From Owenia fusiformis (taxonomy: Eukaryota; Annelida; Polychaeta; Sabellida; Oweniidae), in contig CAIIXF020000004.1 of the NCBI GenBank assembly GCA_903813345.2, positions 12,362,196 to 12,426,195 on the forward strand: a DNA stretch of 64,000 nt. Reading direction: 5' to 3'. Position numbers and translations under genes: made by a program. Each line of letters opens with the position of its first letter. Within the stretch, counting starts at the first letter, position 1. Below the pieces are notes generated by a model. It was not told where the DNA came from, ran no database searches, and saw only the letters and a list, made by a program, of their open reading frames with translations. This document shows positions 13,140 to 31,225 of this stretch, in pieces.

Positions 13140-13690
13140 TTGAATTCAGTTCTCCATATCGATACCACTCCTTTAGGCAGAAGGCAAATTAGGCATTAAG
13201 ATTATTAATGCATTCAGTCTCAACAAATTCCTGTATAAAAATTGAAATGAGAGCATTAGTATTTGTTGAACAACCCTCGTAGAATAGCAAAATTAAACAA
13301 AATGAAATTCAGGCAAGGGACAAATTAGAATTATTCTGCGGTCTGTCTCAACAAATTCCTGTATAAACAATAATATGAGCACATTTGTGTTAGCATTTAT
13401 TGAACACCCCTCATAAAATAGTACCCTTTGCATTCGTTTGACTTCACTTCTTAAAAGAGAGCTTCGTCTTCTGTAGTTTAACTAGACTCTGCACGAAGGG
13501 TAATAAAAATAGAAAAATAAAATAAAGTGAAATTCAGGCAAGGGATTAATTAGCATTATTCTGCCTTCAGAACAAATTCCTGTATAAACATTAAAATGAG
13601 CACATTTGTGTTAGCATTAATTGAACAGCCCTCGTAGAATTACAAATTCATTGAAATTTAGGCAAGGGGATTATCACTTATAGGTAAGGT
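13140..13690 (+). repeat. Three or four diverged tandem copies
   Basis: The words AACAAATTCCTGTATAAA, TGAGCACATTTGTGTTAGCA, TTGAACA(A/C/G)CCCTCGTAGAAT and AAATTCAGGCAAGGG recur in the same order at about 13200, 13340, 13560 and 13630. This is an old tandem duplication of a block of roughly 130-200 bp. Confidence 0.65.
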
Positions 13691-13699
13691 TATTGTGCA

Positions 13700-14800
13700 G
13701 GACAACACATCCTTTTAATCTTAATGGGTTCTTAAGTGCAAATAAACACACCAAGATTCCCATTAAAATAATATCACATTGTCCTTATTCATAACAAGCA
13801 ATACACCAAGATAGAGGAAATCTGTACGAAATAGAAATAGAGCTGAATGTCGTAAAGTGTTGATTGTATTGTTCGTAAAATTTCAAGGAAATTAGGTAGT
13901 TTTGTAAGATTTAAGAGAAAATTTAGGAAATTGCGAGGGAAAATATTGTGATCTCATGCTATATTAATCAAGGATTACATTCTCTTATCCCCCCATTGTG
14001 TAAGATTGGCTTTTTCACCCTTTAAATATATCCCATAATATTTACACAAATGTACTCATATTTCCATGACAACTATAGAAACGTAACTCAGGTTGCATCA
14101 GTTAATCTTTTTGAATTACAACACTAATTTAAATGTTTGCTTTGTTTCATCTTTGGAGTATTTGGTGAAGAAATTGAAGATAGTGTTTGTTTATTTTTTG
14201 CAAGGGGAGCACTGTAACACAGGAGTTATGTAAAACGCTCACTTGATTAAAAGACTATAAGTAGCAAGGTATCACACACGCCAGGAGTTCACTAGGATTG
14301 ACAATTTATCTTGAGATGTTTTTCATTCATAATTTCAGAGCATTAATACACATTATTTAAACAGGATTGATTTACAGGATTATGTGATAATTTAGAAATT
14401 TGGTTCAAGCGTTATCAAGGGTAAATACTATTCCTTTGAGCTCTAATGTTAGTAGCTTAAAGTAAGTAAAGACTATAGCATTCTCTTTATGGAAGTGTTT
14501 GTAAGATATGGGCTGATATGTATTATTAACTAGGTCATGTTCATTGAATGTGATAGGAATTTGATTGACTTTTGAATTATTCTGTAAGCATATGCTATAT
14601 TCTGCAAGTGCACCAAATGCCAACACTCGTTCTAACTGTCTGCATTTATACAATAAATAATGGAAGAATGAAATTTATTTTGTTCGTGAAGAATGTTGAT
14701 TTTTGAAAAATTTATTCAAACGAAACAAACAGAAATTTGAATGATTCTTTGATTACAATGCCGGATTGTCTTATATAATGGTATATTTTCGTTGTGCTTT
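13700..14800. other. Non-coding, upstream of the 15-kb gene
   Basis: AT-rich with no recognised exon. The end (14784-14803) is a pyrimidine-rich tract finishing in CTTTCAG, a plausible 3' splice acceptor for the exon that follows. Confidence 0.45.
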
Positions 14801-14803
14801 CAG

Positions 14804-15036
14804 AATTCCTGCAAAAGAATTTGGAACAACACTCACAGAAAAGAGCAAAAGAAAGAGCAACTTCTCAATGCAGCAATGATTAGACAAGATTCGCCAATCT
14901 AGATGAATACATCCATCTCCACAACCGTTAACATTTGTGGAAAACCCATCGAGCAGAGGCTTTTTCGTGATCTTACAAACTTTCATTGATTGGTCACGAA
15001 TATTACAATGAACTGTCGAGTATTGATGAGTCATAT
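14804..15036 (+). other. Candidate 5' UTR of the 15-kb gene
   Basis: This runs from a good-looking acceptor (TTGTGCTTTCAG, ending 14803) to the first in-frame ATG. It holds several short upstream ATGs that stop quickly and are out of frame with the main ORF. That is usual for a UTR, though no transcript evidence is available. Confidence 0.35.
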
Positions 15037-16116
15037 ATGAAGCTTTATTATAGTAGGAGCCACCCTCATAAGGTGGCGAAACTAGTTCTATGGTTCAGAC
15101 GATTTGGAAGTCGGAAAATGCTCAGAGTTGTCCGACTTTTGGCTGTAAAAGGAACCAAAATGGTGACGGCACTGATTGTTGTGATGTTAATGCTTGTATC
15201 ACATCTCTTGCTTTTGACGATGTATACTAATCTCTACTACAGGCAAATCGGCCAGAAAACAATGGACGATTATATTGCTCAGAACAAAATCCATGTCCAA
15301 AATCCACGTTTTCTAATGTACAATACACAAAGTAAATCGGGCTCAGACGCTGATACTATAAACACTAATGGAGAAGTTGACTCTGAGAAGTATGTGAAAT
15401 ATTCACATCGATGGCGACGAAAAAGCGAAATTGAGAATGAACAAAGCAAGAATGACCAACCTATAAATATAAATACTCAACAAGGGACTTCTACAAACTC
15501 AGACGGGGTGGCTCATGGCCAACCAGGAAGAAGTTTCAATAGATCTCTAATTGTTTACCTAGAAAATGAACAGAAGCCCAAAATCCCTCAATACAACAAA
15601 AACAAATTGCTTGATCTCAAACACAATAGCAACAATAAAACAAAACAAGTTCAGCCAATTAAAAATACTAAAGAAAAGCCACAGACAGGTGTTAAGATTA
15701 ATAAAACTAAGAGCCACCCCAATGCAAATAATAATAAAGCATCTATAAAGAAGGACCAAAAAGTGAAAAAACTAGAACAGGACAGTGCTAAAAACAAACA
15801 ATTCCCAAACCCAGTTGCCCTAAATGCAAAGCCTAAACCAAAGCCAACTGGGAAAACCAAAACCAACAAGACAGTTATAGCAAAACCAAAACCAACCAAA
15901 GGAGCTAAGAAGAAAGGTGTCCAAAGCACAACCCCTAGTGGCCATTCCAAAAACGGGAGTACAACAGCCAAGCCATCTATTGGCAAAAATGCAGTATTAA
16001 AATTTGAAGAAATTAACGTTATCCACAAAAGTGATATTGAATGGGAACCGACTGATGACTGGAAAGAGGAGCATTTATTGAAAGTTCCAGTGAAAAAAAA
16101 TAAAAAAGATAAATAA
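15037..16116 (+). CDS. Single-pass membrane protein, Lys/Asn/Thr-rich tail
   Basis: Intact 359-codon ORF of unknown function. The frame is open from 14971, but the first ATG is at 15037, so I start there; a second Met follows about 25 residues later. The first 40 residues or so are basic and aromatic. A hydrophobic segment at about residues 43-63 (TALIVVMLMLVSHLLLL) is followed by a long low-complexity region rich in K, N, T, Q and P with several N-x-S/T sites (NRS, NKT, NGS), and an acidic-then-basic C-terminus (IEWEPTDDWKEE, then KKNKKDK). A short basic N-terminus, one membrane helix and a stem-like tail fit a type II Golgi/ER protein, possibly a glycosyltransferase-like stem, but there is no catalytic domain. 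An AATAAA overlaps the stop. It may be a taxon-restricted gene, or one exon of a longer gene. Confidence 0.6.
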   Translation: MKLYYSRSHPHKVAKLVLWFRRFGSRKMLRVVRLLAVKGTKMVTALIVVMLMLVSHLLLLTMYTNLYYRQIGQKTMDDYIAQNKIHVQNPRFLMYNTQSKSGSDADTINTNGEVDSEKYVKYSHRWRRKSEIENEQSKNDQPININTQQGTSTNSDGVAHGQPGRSFNRSLIVYLENEQKPKIPQYNKNKLLDLKHNSNNKTKQVQPIKNTKEKPQTGVKINKTKSHPNANNNKASIKKDQKVKKLEQDSAKNKQFPNPVALNAKPKPKPTGKTKTNKTVIAKPKPTKGAKKKGVQSTTPSGHSKNGSTTAKPSIGKNAVLKFEEINVIHKSDIEWEPTDDWKEEHLLKVPVKKNKKDK

Positions 16117-16119
16117 ACC

Positions 16120-16756
16120 ATCCAGTGAATCCTGCCTTAACCTCTCTAGGGACCCAATGAAATTGGAACATAGTTTAGCTGTATCCTGTATAATTTCATA
16201 CAACAATGTTTTCCAAATTAGTAAATACATGTACTGTATATTGTACAGTCTTGCCACAATATACTGTATGTGTCCATTGACTGTCTATCATCGTAAAGTA
16301 CTTAAGGTAATCTATATATGTCCTGAAATTTTAATGGGCTTCTCATTGGAGTTCCATGTTATTTCCAGGTACATATAACTCACTCCATACATGCTGATCT
16401 GCTGATTCAGACCATGTTAGGATTGCGTTATGTGCATCTGAAAATAACATGGGACTCAAATTGGGAAACCAGTAAAATGTTTGACATACAGATCTACCTT
16501 TAAATATATAAGCTTCCTAATTTGTCTGACCGATGTGATCAGAATTTGGGAAAACAAGCGACAAAATGATAAGTTATTATTCAAATGTTTGTACTGTTTT
16601 TGAAAACCTAATGTAAAGTGTCACATGTTCAATAGTTGCTAATACCATTTACAGGCATTATTATTACAGAAGGCAAGCTTTTACGAAATGGTACAGTCAT
16701 GATTTTAAGGTTCACTTGTTTGTAATCAAAGTATTCTACCCTCTTTCATGAATGAA
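16120..16756. other. 3' flank of the membrane-protein gene
   Basis: AT-rich and probably 3' UTR at its start. No other feature recognised. Confidence 0.4.
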
Positions 16757-16968
16757 CAGGGTGACCCAGAAAATTTGACCCTCTTATTTGAAATAATTAT
16801 GTTATAGTGGAAGTTATGGTGGAATCTACTTTAAAGAATTTTCTGAGATAGTGATGCTATATAATGATTCACCACAGTTTCACGCATGATCATTATCTAT
16901 GCAAGAAATATCACCATAATTAAAAAAGATATTTGCCATTAGAAATTTTCATGTTTTGGGTCACCCTG
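16757..16968. mobile_element. Mariner-like MITE
   Basis: Terminal inverted repeats CAGGGTGACCCA and TTTTGGGTCACCCTG. TA is present on the right; the left flank has decayed. No coding capacity. Confidence 0.6.
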
Positions 16969-16971
16969 TAA

Positions 16972-18109
16972 ATCATTCAAGTGTGGCTGTTATTTGTTTG
17001 TACCATTTTAAGAAGATGTTGCTATGAAAATCCACACCTTCAAATACATTGTGCAATATAATATGAGAAATTCAGTAGTCTCAAAATATTACCATAGTGA
17101 TACCAAAAAACACTTGAAGATCACAAATTGTGATGTAATGATATCTGTGGCATCCATAGTGGCACAAATTAAGAAATGGGAAAATTAAATATGGGAAACA
17201 GGATCGAAATAAGGCAATGTTAAATTCTTCCTCTATTTTGAAACTTACATAAGTTTAAAAATCAAATTATGGATTTCAGAAACTTTAAATAATGATGACC
17301 ATTTTGAGATTATATATGTTTAATTGTTTGTGTTGTTTATAGCAAAATGTGTTTGAAAATTCTGAGATTTAGAAGAAGATTTGTTGTAGTTACAACTTGA
17401 ATCATTGAATCAACTTGATACACATCATATCAGTCATATTGAAAATAGTGCAATTGATATTGCATTTATCAACCAATGCCTCTATTATGTTTAGACTCCT
17501 ACATGTTAAATATATGTTTTGCAGTTCCCCCTTTATCTCATAATGTCATTTCATTCTTGTTTATTCAAGCTTTGTCTCATTTTACATGTCCTTTGCATTG
17601 TGATATTCACAGCCTTTTCCTTTAAGCAATGAAGTAGGACTTTTTATAACTCATAAACAATACTTTTTGCATAAGCATTATTGAAGACAAATCAGTTGCC
17701 TTGGATTAATTCCTCACTTCATTTGAATGTATTTATTATTATATTGTAAGCACCCTCTGAACTCCCAGAGTGTGTTTTTCCCCAAAACAATGATTTAACA
17801 TATAGGGGCCTTACCTAGAACTGTACTGTTCTGTAACTTACATTATTCTGTAACTGCCATTATGTGCCAATGAATTAAACAATGTGGACAAAAAAGTGGA
17901 TATTAATGATTTATGAATATGAGTAGTACTTATATTTGACATGAGTGAATAGAAATCAGAATATCATGAGGATATATTTTGTATCCAATAGTTTGAGTAG
18001 TTTTTCAATTTTTATATCGCATGGAAAATTATTATACAATGGATATATGAACTGTATCCCACAGACTCTCCAAATATCTCTAAAATGTGATTGCAATAGA
18101 TGCCAAATG
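16972..18109. other. Non-coding, nothing recognised
   Basis: AT-rich unique sequence. No exon supported. Confidence 0.45.
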
Positions 18110-18111
18110 TA

Positions 18112-18184
18112 CAGGGTGTCCATAACATTTCTTTACAATTATGATACAAATTCTCAAAAGTGTAAAGAGACTAGGGGCACCCTG
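18112..18184. mobile_element. 73-bp mariner-like MITE
   Basis: Begins CAGGGTGTCC and ends GGGGCACCCTG, flanked by TA on both sides. Confidence 0.55.
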
Positions 18185-18186
18185 TA

Positions 18187-18904
18187 TTACCATGGGATAT
18201 TAAAGTATATGTCTTAAAATATGAATTGGTAGTAGTCTTTAAAGGGGCAATCCAAACAATGAGAGCTAGTTTTTCAATACATGATTTAACATTCATTTTT
18301 GTCAAATTTTTATTATTTTTTATTTCATGGGATCTTTATCTGTAAATAATGTTCATATCATGTACATCATTGGAAATATGTTTTCTTTAGGAATAACTAA
18401 AATCTTTGAGAACATCGATTTGATCAAATTAATGCACTTCAGACTTTATACATTTTATTCAAACCTATCTCAGTGAACATCTCTTAAGAGAACCCCCATC
18501 TCTTGTAAAACCATTTCTTGGAGCATGCTCTCTATTTTGAAGACCTACCTACAGTGAAAACGTTTAAGTGGCCTGCAAATGTGTTAACTATATACGCATA
18601 GGTATTATAATTGAATAGTAAAAAAACATTTTGTTTTTCAAAAATTTTGCCTTCAGTTTTTCCTGCTCTATGAAGGGTTCTATCTTTAAAGTAGGCTACC
18701 AAATTCATTAGGCAGTTTTTAAAATATATGAATTACAGTTCCTCAAATGTGGATGTTTCATGATTTTGCTACAGCAAAAAAAGCAAGAAAAATTGAATTC
18801 ACAAAACTGTAGTTCAGTATATATTTTAGAAATGGCCTTGAGAATAATTTTTGATAAAAAGTGCCAAAAAGGCAAGATGCACTGGGACCATTCCCCAAAG
18901 AGAA
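18187..18904. other. Non-coding, nothing recognised
   Basis: No supported feature. Confidence 0.4.
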
Positions 18905-19045
18905 AATTCATTGTGGTCACGCATGATTTGAAAAGCATAATAGAGGAAAAAGAGTGGAATCAGCAAGGAAAATCTATAATCACATTTAGTTAATACTAAA
19001 TTATACAGAAATGATGGAAAATATAGCAGTCATTATTTAGAGAAA
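18905..19045 (-). repeat. Dispersed repeat family R150, copy 7
   Basis: Contains GAGTGGAATCAGCAAGGAAA and ACTAAATTATACAGAAATGA in family order. Confidence 0.55.
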
Positions 19046-19489
19046 AATTGTGACTCTGTATTAGTATGACCACAGTGACTGATTCTCATGGGCTAAACAA
19101 CTTAGGTTTACCTCAAGGCTTTAATTCAATAATAAATTATGTTCTAAATCTAATCCTTGTTCTTTCTTGTTTTGATTCACATATGAACCCGTTATATAAA
19201 AGGTTGTCTTTCTTAGATTCTTGAATTTTCATCTTGGATTACCGGGGTATGAATTTTTCATTTATTTTTGAAGATTTAACTGGTGAGCATGTGAATCTAT
19301 ACACACTGGGAGTGTATTATACTGTATAACTTGATAAAACCTCCTTCCCCTTATATAATGATTTTCACAAAAAGGCCAGTTGAACAAACTAGTTTCGTGA
19401 AATAATTCCATTCGTGTATTCTAATTTTTCATCTAGGTTTATTTCCAATGAACGCTTGCTAAACCCTCTAGAAGAACATGAAGTAGGGA

Positions 19490-19750
19490 CTATTTTGCAT
19501 TTATGAAACACATTTCTGTCAAAACAGAAGCAAATCGCTGATAATCTCCAGGCACCTTACAGCCGATTTTGACCAAAAACTCATTTGCCTTATTGGAAAT
19601 CGGTCCAAATGTAACTGAGATATTAGAATCGGTATGTTCTAATTCTATCTCTTCCAAATAGATACTGAAGAACCCTTCACAATAATGTTTAAAATCAATA
19701 AGGGCATCTCTTACATGTTCTTTAGTTCTATTTACTCTGCCTAACAGCAT
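19490..19750 (-). CDS. Hypothetical 86-codon frame, possible exon
   Basis: An open minus-strand frame with balanced, protein-like composition (ALIDFKHYCEGFFSIYLEEI; KVPGDYQRFASVLTEMCF), unlike the low-complexity frames around it. An acceptor-like AATGCTGTTAG lies at its start, so it could be a terminal exon or a remnant of a mobile-element protein. I recognise no family and see no partner exon. Confidence 0.25.
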   Translation of the reverse strand: MLLGRVNRTKEHVRDALIDFKHYCEGFFSIYLEEIELEHTDSNISVTFGPISNKANEFLVKIGCKVPGDYQRFASVLTEMCFINAK

Positions 19751-21289
19751 TTGTCTTTGTTAATCAACGGGTTACTCTGACATGATTTTTCTCAACATCA
19801 CTTGCATGATATTTTCCAGAAGAAAAAAACATACAGTAAATTGGTTAAATCTTGTGGTATTTAATTTTGGTGGAACCACAGTTCCTTTTTTGATTTGTTG
19901 GATTGCTTTGAAATATATCAAAATACTTTAAGTTGACAATTTTGTACAGAATTGGTGAATCGCTGTTAAGTGGGTGCCAAGTTTAACCAATTTTATGAGT
20001 AGGATCTCAATGGCCAAGTTAATTTATAATGCAAAAAACAAAAGAAATGACTTGCAAAAGAAAATATCTTACAAAAGTAAATTAATAATATAAAGATGCT
20101 ATATCAAATCGAAATCTCAATTTAAGAAAAAACTTATAAGCATAGAAGCATATATTCATTTTACAGAGAAATATGGTAGTATTATGTAAGAAATTCATTC
20201 GCAAAATACAAAAGTTGATTTGTTGAACAATCTGCTGAATCAACATGTGTTTCATTATTTGCATTATTTATCTGTAACATTCATCTATATCATTGATTTA
20301 TTACTAATGGGTTTAATTGTTCATATATTACCTGTTGAAAATCATTGAAAAACACAAGTACATGTTTCAAAAGAGGAGAAGTTGGGGAAATAACCTTTAA
20401 GAGTAAAACTGGTCATAAGGAAGTCAAAAAAGAGATTTTGGCTTGAACGTTTCTAATTATTTTGGGAAATCTGTTTGCGTCATACCACCTGTAGCCCATA
20501 TGATGAATCAAAATATATTTCTTATTTATTGACCTAATAATTATGACATCCAGGCCCTTCAGTTGAACATTTATTTGTAGTTGCATTTATTGAATTTATG
20601 CAACTTAATGTTGATATGATCTTTGTTAAACTGAAGCATTCCAGCTCAGTACAAGTGAATGGATTGCGTCTGGTCCTACCAGCGTGACTTCACCTACTTC
20701 TAGTTTTTTTTTTCTTAAGAGGACCAATATATCATTGTAATGACTCTAATATGTAAGACGCAATGTTGTTTGTGAGTTATTGTGACACAAGTCAAGTCTA
20801 CGGGGAGGTAATATGCCTAATCTACTGAAGAAACACTGAATATTAGTATCTTTTTTAAGAGATGAGTAATATCACAATTTTCAGTTATTGATGTTTGGCC
20901 GTATTTATTTTGTTGTCATAAATGGAAAAAATTCCAATGTTTTCCTTTTTTCTTTTCAATTTTTCTCAGGTTTATATGTTATATAGGTTTTTTTTATTAT
21001 GTTTATCTGATGCTGCTCTGGATGTTTCATCTGGTTTTTAGTGGTTTGTGTTCAGTGTCTTATCTTGACCTTTAGATGGAGTTTTCATCCCCTACCCCAT
21101 TTTTAGATGTACATTTTTTTGTATTTGATTACTCCCTTACACCCCTTGAAATAAGTATGGTAACTATTTGATGGCATGTTAGAGCATATTTTCCTAATTA
21201 AATTTATGATGCATTTATTAAACGCATCAAACATTAACTGATTACAGTGTGGTCCAATAATGAAATTCTGATCGACCCATCTTTTGAAG
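19751..21289. other. Non-coding, nothing recognised
   Basis: AT-rich, without exons or repeats that I can support. Confidence 0.4.
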
Positions 21290-21595
21290 GGGAGTGTAAC
21301 AGCATCCAGTGAATGTTTTTTTCTGGCAGACATGCATGTGTTTATACTGTTCAATACTTTTAAAGGGGAGTGTACCTACAGCATCCAGTGAATGGTTTGT
21401 CTGGCAGACATGCATTTGTTTAAAGTGTTCAATACTTTTGGAGGGGAGTGTACCTACAGCATCCAGTGAATGGTTTGTCTGGCAGACATGCATTTGTTTA
21501 AAGTGTTCAATACTTTTGGAGGGGAGTGTACCTGCAGCATCCAGTGAATGGTTTTTCTGGCAGACATGCATGTGTTTATACTGTTCAATACTTGG
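21290..21595. repeat. 78-bp tandem repeat, four copies
   Basis: CATCCAGTGAATG recurs at 21303, 21382, 21460 and 21538. The unit includes CTGGCAGACATGCAT and GTTCAATACTT. Because 78 is a multiple of three, frames stay open on both strands, giving spurious ORFs of 99 and 124 codons. Confidence 0.9.
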
Positions 21596-21599
21596 ACAA

Positions 21600-24360
21600 G
21601 CATGCTGACTCTTCAACCTGCAGCTCTACACTGTGCACATGACATCAGAATGAAAGCTTACATGTAACATGTCCAAATCAATTACCTAGACTAGTAAGCC
21701 TACCTTACAGTCTAAAGGTTTTTAATGTTGAAGAACAGGTTTTTGTATTTTCTATGGGCTCGGTATTTGTACGTGTAGTGAAGCTTGTAAAGGGGAACAC
21801 ATTTATTAAAGTGGAACATTTTTTCCCAATATTTCAATGGAAATGAACCTCTTTAAGTGGAACACCTCCCAAGTAGAGCACTCTTTTGAGGTACCAAGGT
21901 TTTCCACTCACATGTACATGTTCATTTTACAGTAGTTAGTTACCAGTTTCACCAACAGGTGAAATTTCACTTATACCATCAGATTTATAACATCAAATTG
22001 AGTGCATTTTGTGTATGCAATCATGAAATTCAAGATGGTTTCTTCTGGCATTTGGTCTATTAGCTTCTCTAGCACTGGGAACATCAATCACCAAACTTTC
22101 ATTAACTTGTTTCATTTTGTGATTTCCCGCAAATGGGGTTTCTTATCAAATATACCTGAATGGACAGCAATGTTTTTTAGAGTTTATGTTAAAAAACGTA
22201 TCTAATGAAAGCAACATTTCATCAATCCAATCAAATTTTCCTTTGGGATTGATTGACACAGACCAATGCACTGTGCTTAGTGCCCCATGAGAGCGCTTGA
22301 AGGAACCTCAAGATTTCAGAAAGTAGGGCAGATTTTCCAAACTTTTGTTGAACTTGTTATTGCTGTGAAGGAAGTAGGAAATACTTATGTAACTGACCTG
22401 GTCACCATGACGATGGTTACAAATTCAAATTAGAAAAATAACTCTGAAAACATTTTTAATGGTAAGGTAGAACAGGTGTAATAATTATCAACCTTTGTGT
22501 GTATAACATTAAGGTAATAAACAGATTTTTCTTTCTTTCTCTATGTCCTACCTTAAGCCATCTAATTGAGGTTATGAGCAACTCTTGTCTGTTCAAAGGT
22601 GAGTTGTAAATATGTCAAATTAGTACTTGTGAGAAAAAAGAATTGTTTGTTTTTATTTTGTAGCAAGTTAGATTGTTCTAATCTGAAAAGTACATCTGTG
22701 TTCTGTGAACTTTTCGTGAACAGAAAAATGTCTTATGTCGTTAAAGGAATTTGATATCAAATGAAAAATTATTTCCAAATATGCCATGTTTTTTCATTTT
22801 TAATTTTTTGATAGAAGTTGACCAGAATATACTACAGAATACTACATTTGTGAAATCCAAAGGGTTAATTCAAAAGATCAAACTTATCTATGGAAATCAT
22901 ATATGATTTGACAAAAAATTGACTATCTCTATTTTAAATTGAAATTAAGATAAAAATCATAAGGTCTCAGAATTTTTCAGATTATTCCAATTATACACCA
23001 TTACATTGCCATAGAGATAATATCTAAAGACTTTGTGTACCATTCAAATCCATGGTCCTCAACAGTGATTTTCTTTCACGTCAGACTATCAGACTATTAG
23101 TATATCAGTATATTAGATATACAGTACAGTGTCACAAATGGAAAAACTCTTAGGTCACGCAAAATGCAATACATGCACTGTTATTTTTGTGGTTTACCTA
23201 TGTCTGTATATAGTTTCAAATATGACATTTTCCCCATGTGTTGCCAGTTTAACAGTTCTCTTGTCACGATTTTTATTTTATATTTTTTTCATTAAAATCA
23301 GAACTGACTGCTTGGTTTTCAGGCATTTCCATAGTTTTAAATACATTGCTAATTTGCATCATATTTACTCTCTTGAAGTCTTGGTTCAAGACTGTAGACC
23401 ACCCCCCCCCCCTTTATCTTTTTCACCACCACATCACATTGTGGTAGATGTGCAATGTGGGGAGGGGCTCATTGGGATATAATTACGTCGCAGAAAACAA
23501 TGAAATCCACGAATTCCTTGATGAAGTTTCTGTTTATGGTCCCCAGGAGTTCAGTTCTTAACTTTAAGAACTCGACTACTTCTGAGAGATATACACTTTA
23601 AAAGAGTTTATAAAAGAACCCAACGATGAATTCACTTCACACAGACACAATGTTATGACAGCTACTTCACATTTTATTCACCCTTTTCAATAATGTAAAT
23701 TCCATTTTTTAAAAGAGAGCTTCATCTACCATCTTGGAATACGAGTCAATCCTTTGATCCAACCTTAACCAATCAAATTTGGTCGGTCGAAATCATCATC
23801 TTCCAAATCAGAATTGCGGTAAGAATCAACTGCTATAGCAGCTTTATTGGGGGCCAGTAAGATCTTGTCAGTAAAATAGATTTATCTGTGCTACTCAGTG
23901 TATATTGATTTCTTCTTTCGGGGGTACAGAGGGTATATTTCCTTGAGCCTTTGCTGTAATCCCTTGTTTACAAAACAAATCCCTATTCCAAGGTTTCTCA
24001 GTCTGTTATGTTTAGTCTTTGGAAAAAGATAAGATTCTTCATATAGCAGAATCTGGGTTTCAGGCAATATTTGGAGGGAGGAGATGTTTATCTCTTATCA
24101 TATCATCTTTGAATAAACATTTTAAGTGTCATGTTATGTCATGTCATGTTATTCATCAAGGAGCATACTGACATGATGTCAAGTTATAAATTGTGGAATA
24201 AGGTTGGTTTGGGAGGTCTGGTTATTATCAATTAGAATTTGTGAGGACAAAGGGCAATATTTACAACAAAATAAGTCAAACATCTGTAAATAATATTATT
24301 TGTATTTATTTTAGATATCTGCAAGTATGATTTAATGAGGGACATCTAGCAGCGAATCTT
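21600..24360. other. Non-coding upstream of TGDS exons
   Basis: I searched here for the GGxGxxG Rossmann exon expected upstream of TGDS and did not find it. Poly-C occurs at about 23401-23412 and a TCATGT-rich run at about 24125-24150. Confidence 0.4.
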
Positions 24361-24379
24361 ATTTTATTTTATTTGATTA

Positions 24380-24920
24380 TTCAGTTAATCATTATGATAT
24401 TTCAGCTCAACTATATTTTCAGCTTAACTTAAGTATGGCAACTATGAATCTGCTTTCTTTTATTATTCAGTTGATTATCGTAATATTTCAGCTCAACTAT
24501 TTTTTCAGCTTAACCAAGTATGGCAACTATGAATCTGATTTCATTGGAAATATCAATCAATCATTATTATTCAGTTAATTATTTTTCATATTTCAGCTCA
24601 ACTATTTTTTCAGCTTAACCAAGTATGGCAACTATGAATCTTATTTCATTGGAAATATCAATCAATCTTTATTATTCAGTTAATTATTTTTATATTTCAG
24701 CTCAACTATTTTTTAGGTTAACCAAGTATGGCATCTTTGAATCTGATTTCATCGGAATATTTATCAATAATTATTATTCAATTATTCAATGAACATTATT
24801 ATCATATTTCAGCTTAACTACTGCATCAACTTAAAACATTTTTAAAAGGCAGGATATAAACACACAAATATCAATCTTGTGAAATTATTCAATTAACCAT
24901 GAATCCTTATGATATTTCAG
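24380..24920 (+). repeat. Tandem decayed copies of a TGDS acceptor
   Basis: Six acceptors of the form ATATTTCAGCT(C/T)(A/G)ACTA occur with AG ending at 24405, 24491, 24596, 24700, 24812 and the functional 24920, spaced 86-112 bp. The copy at 24812 continues into a recognisable degenerate version of the exon start (CTTAACTACTGCATCAACTT against CTTGACTACTGTGCCAGCTT), so exon as well as intron sequence was duplicated. Confidence 0.85.
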
Positions 24921-30381
<5,461 letters not shown>

Positions 30382-30944
30382 AGTAGAATGAGGAAATGAA
30401 TGAAAACAATGCAAGCAAATGTATTGGAAATTGTAATTTCCGAAATTCTAAAATCAACAGGCACAAGTATTAGAAATTGTATGATGGAAAACTTGTAAAA
30501 TTAAGAGAAAACTACCAAGAAAGTGGCCTGTTGCCCACTGCAGAATTCCTCAAAAAACAGGTGATTTTGGCAAATTCAGCTCATAATCCATCAGATGATT
30601 ATCGATGCAAAACGCTTGAGTAGGAGTAGATTTGGGGGAAGGATGTGTCCAGAGAAAAAGCATAATATAGGGATGATCTAAAATGATATTCATAAGACTT
30701 TACTATAGATGGCAACTAGTGAGATACTTAAAAATATTTGCATTATATTATGAGGGAAAATAAGTTTAAATGTACCTTAAATATCAAGTAAATACTTGAT
30801 GGTAATGTCACAGTTACAGAGTTTGTCACATTCCAAACATATGCTCAATATTTATTTATGTATATTAAGGTTGTTTAATACAAAGATATATTTTTCGAAA
30901 CATTCCTTATTTTAAAAATTTCTCAGTTTATGTCTTTCTGTGAC
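30382..30944 (+). other. TGDS 3' UTR and flank
   Basis: Non-coding. Short internal duplications are visible: AAGAAAGTGGCC of the last exon recurs at about 30515, and ATT(G/A)GAAATTGTA occurs at about 30422 and 30470. No strong poly(A) signal could be singled out. Confidence 0.4.
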
Positions 30945-31225
30945 ACTGGGTTACACTGTGACCCCTGGGTTACACTGTGACCCCTAGGTTACACTGTGAT
31001 CCCTGGGTTACACTGTGACCCCAGGGTTACGCTGTGACCCCTGGGTTACACTGTGACCCCTAGGTTACACTGTGACCCCTGGGTTACACTGCGACCCCAG
31101 GGTTACACTGCGACCCAAGGGTTACACTGTGACCCCAGGGTTACACTTTGACCCCTTGGTTACACTGTGACCCCAGGGTTACACTGTGACCCAAGGATTA
31201 CACTGTAACCCCAGGGTTACAATGA
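30945..31225 (+). repeat. 19-bp minisatellite, about 14 copies
   Basis: GGGTTACACTGTGACCCC-type units with small changes (TAGG, CAGG, CAAGG). Each unit contains GGGTTAC and GTGACCC, so single strands can fold on themselves. Confidence 0.9.

Noticed and set aside
15651-16121. 156-codon hydrophobic minus-strand frame
   Set aside because: Antisense shadow of the Lys/Asn-rich tail of the plus-strand gene.
21242-21616. Overlapping 124- and 99-codon frames on opposite strands
   Set aside because: Both come from four 78-bp tandem copies; no gene context.
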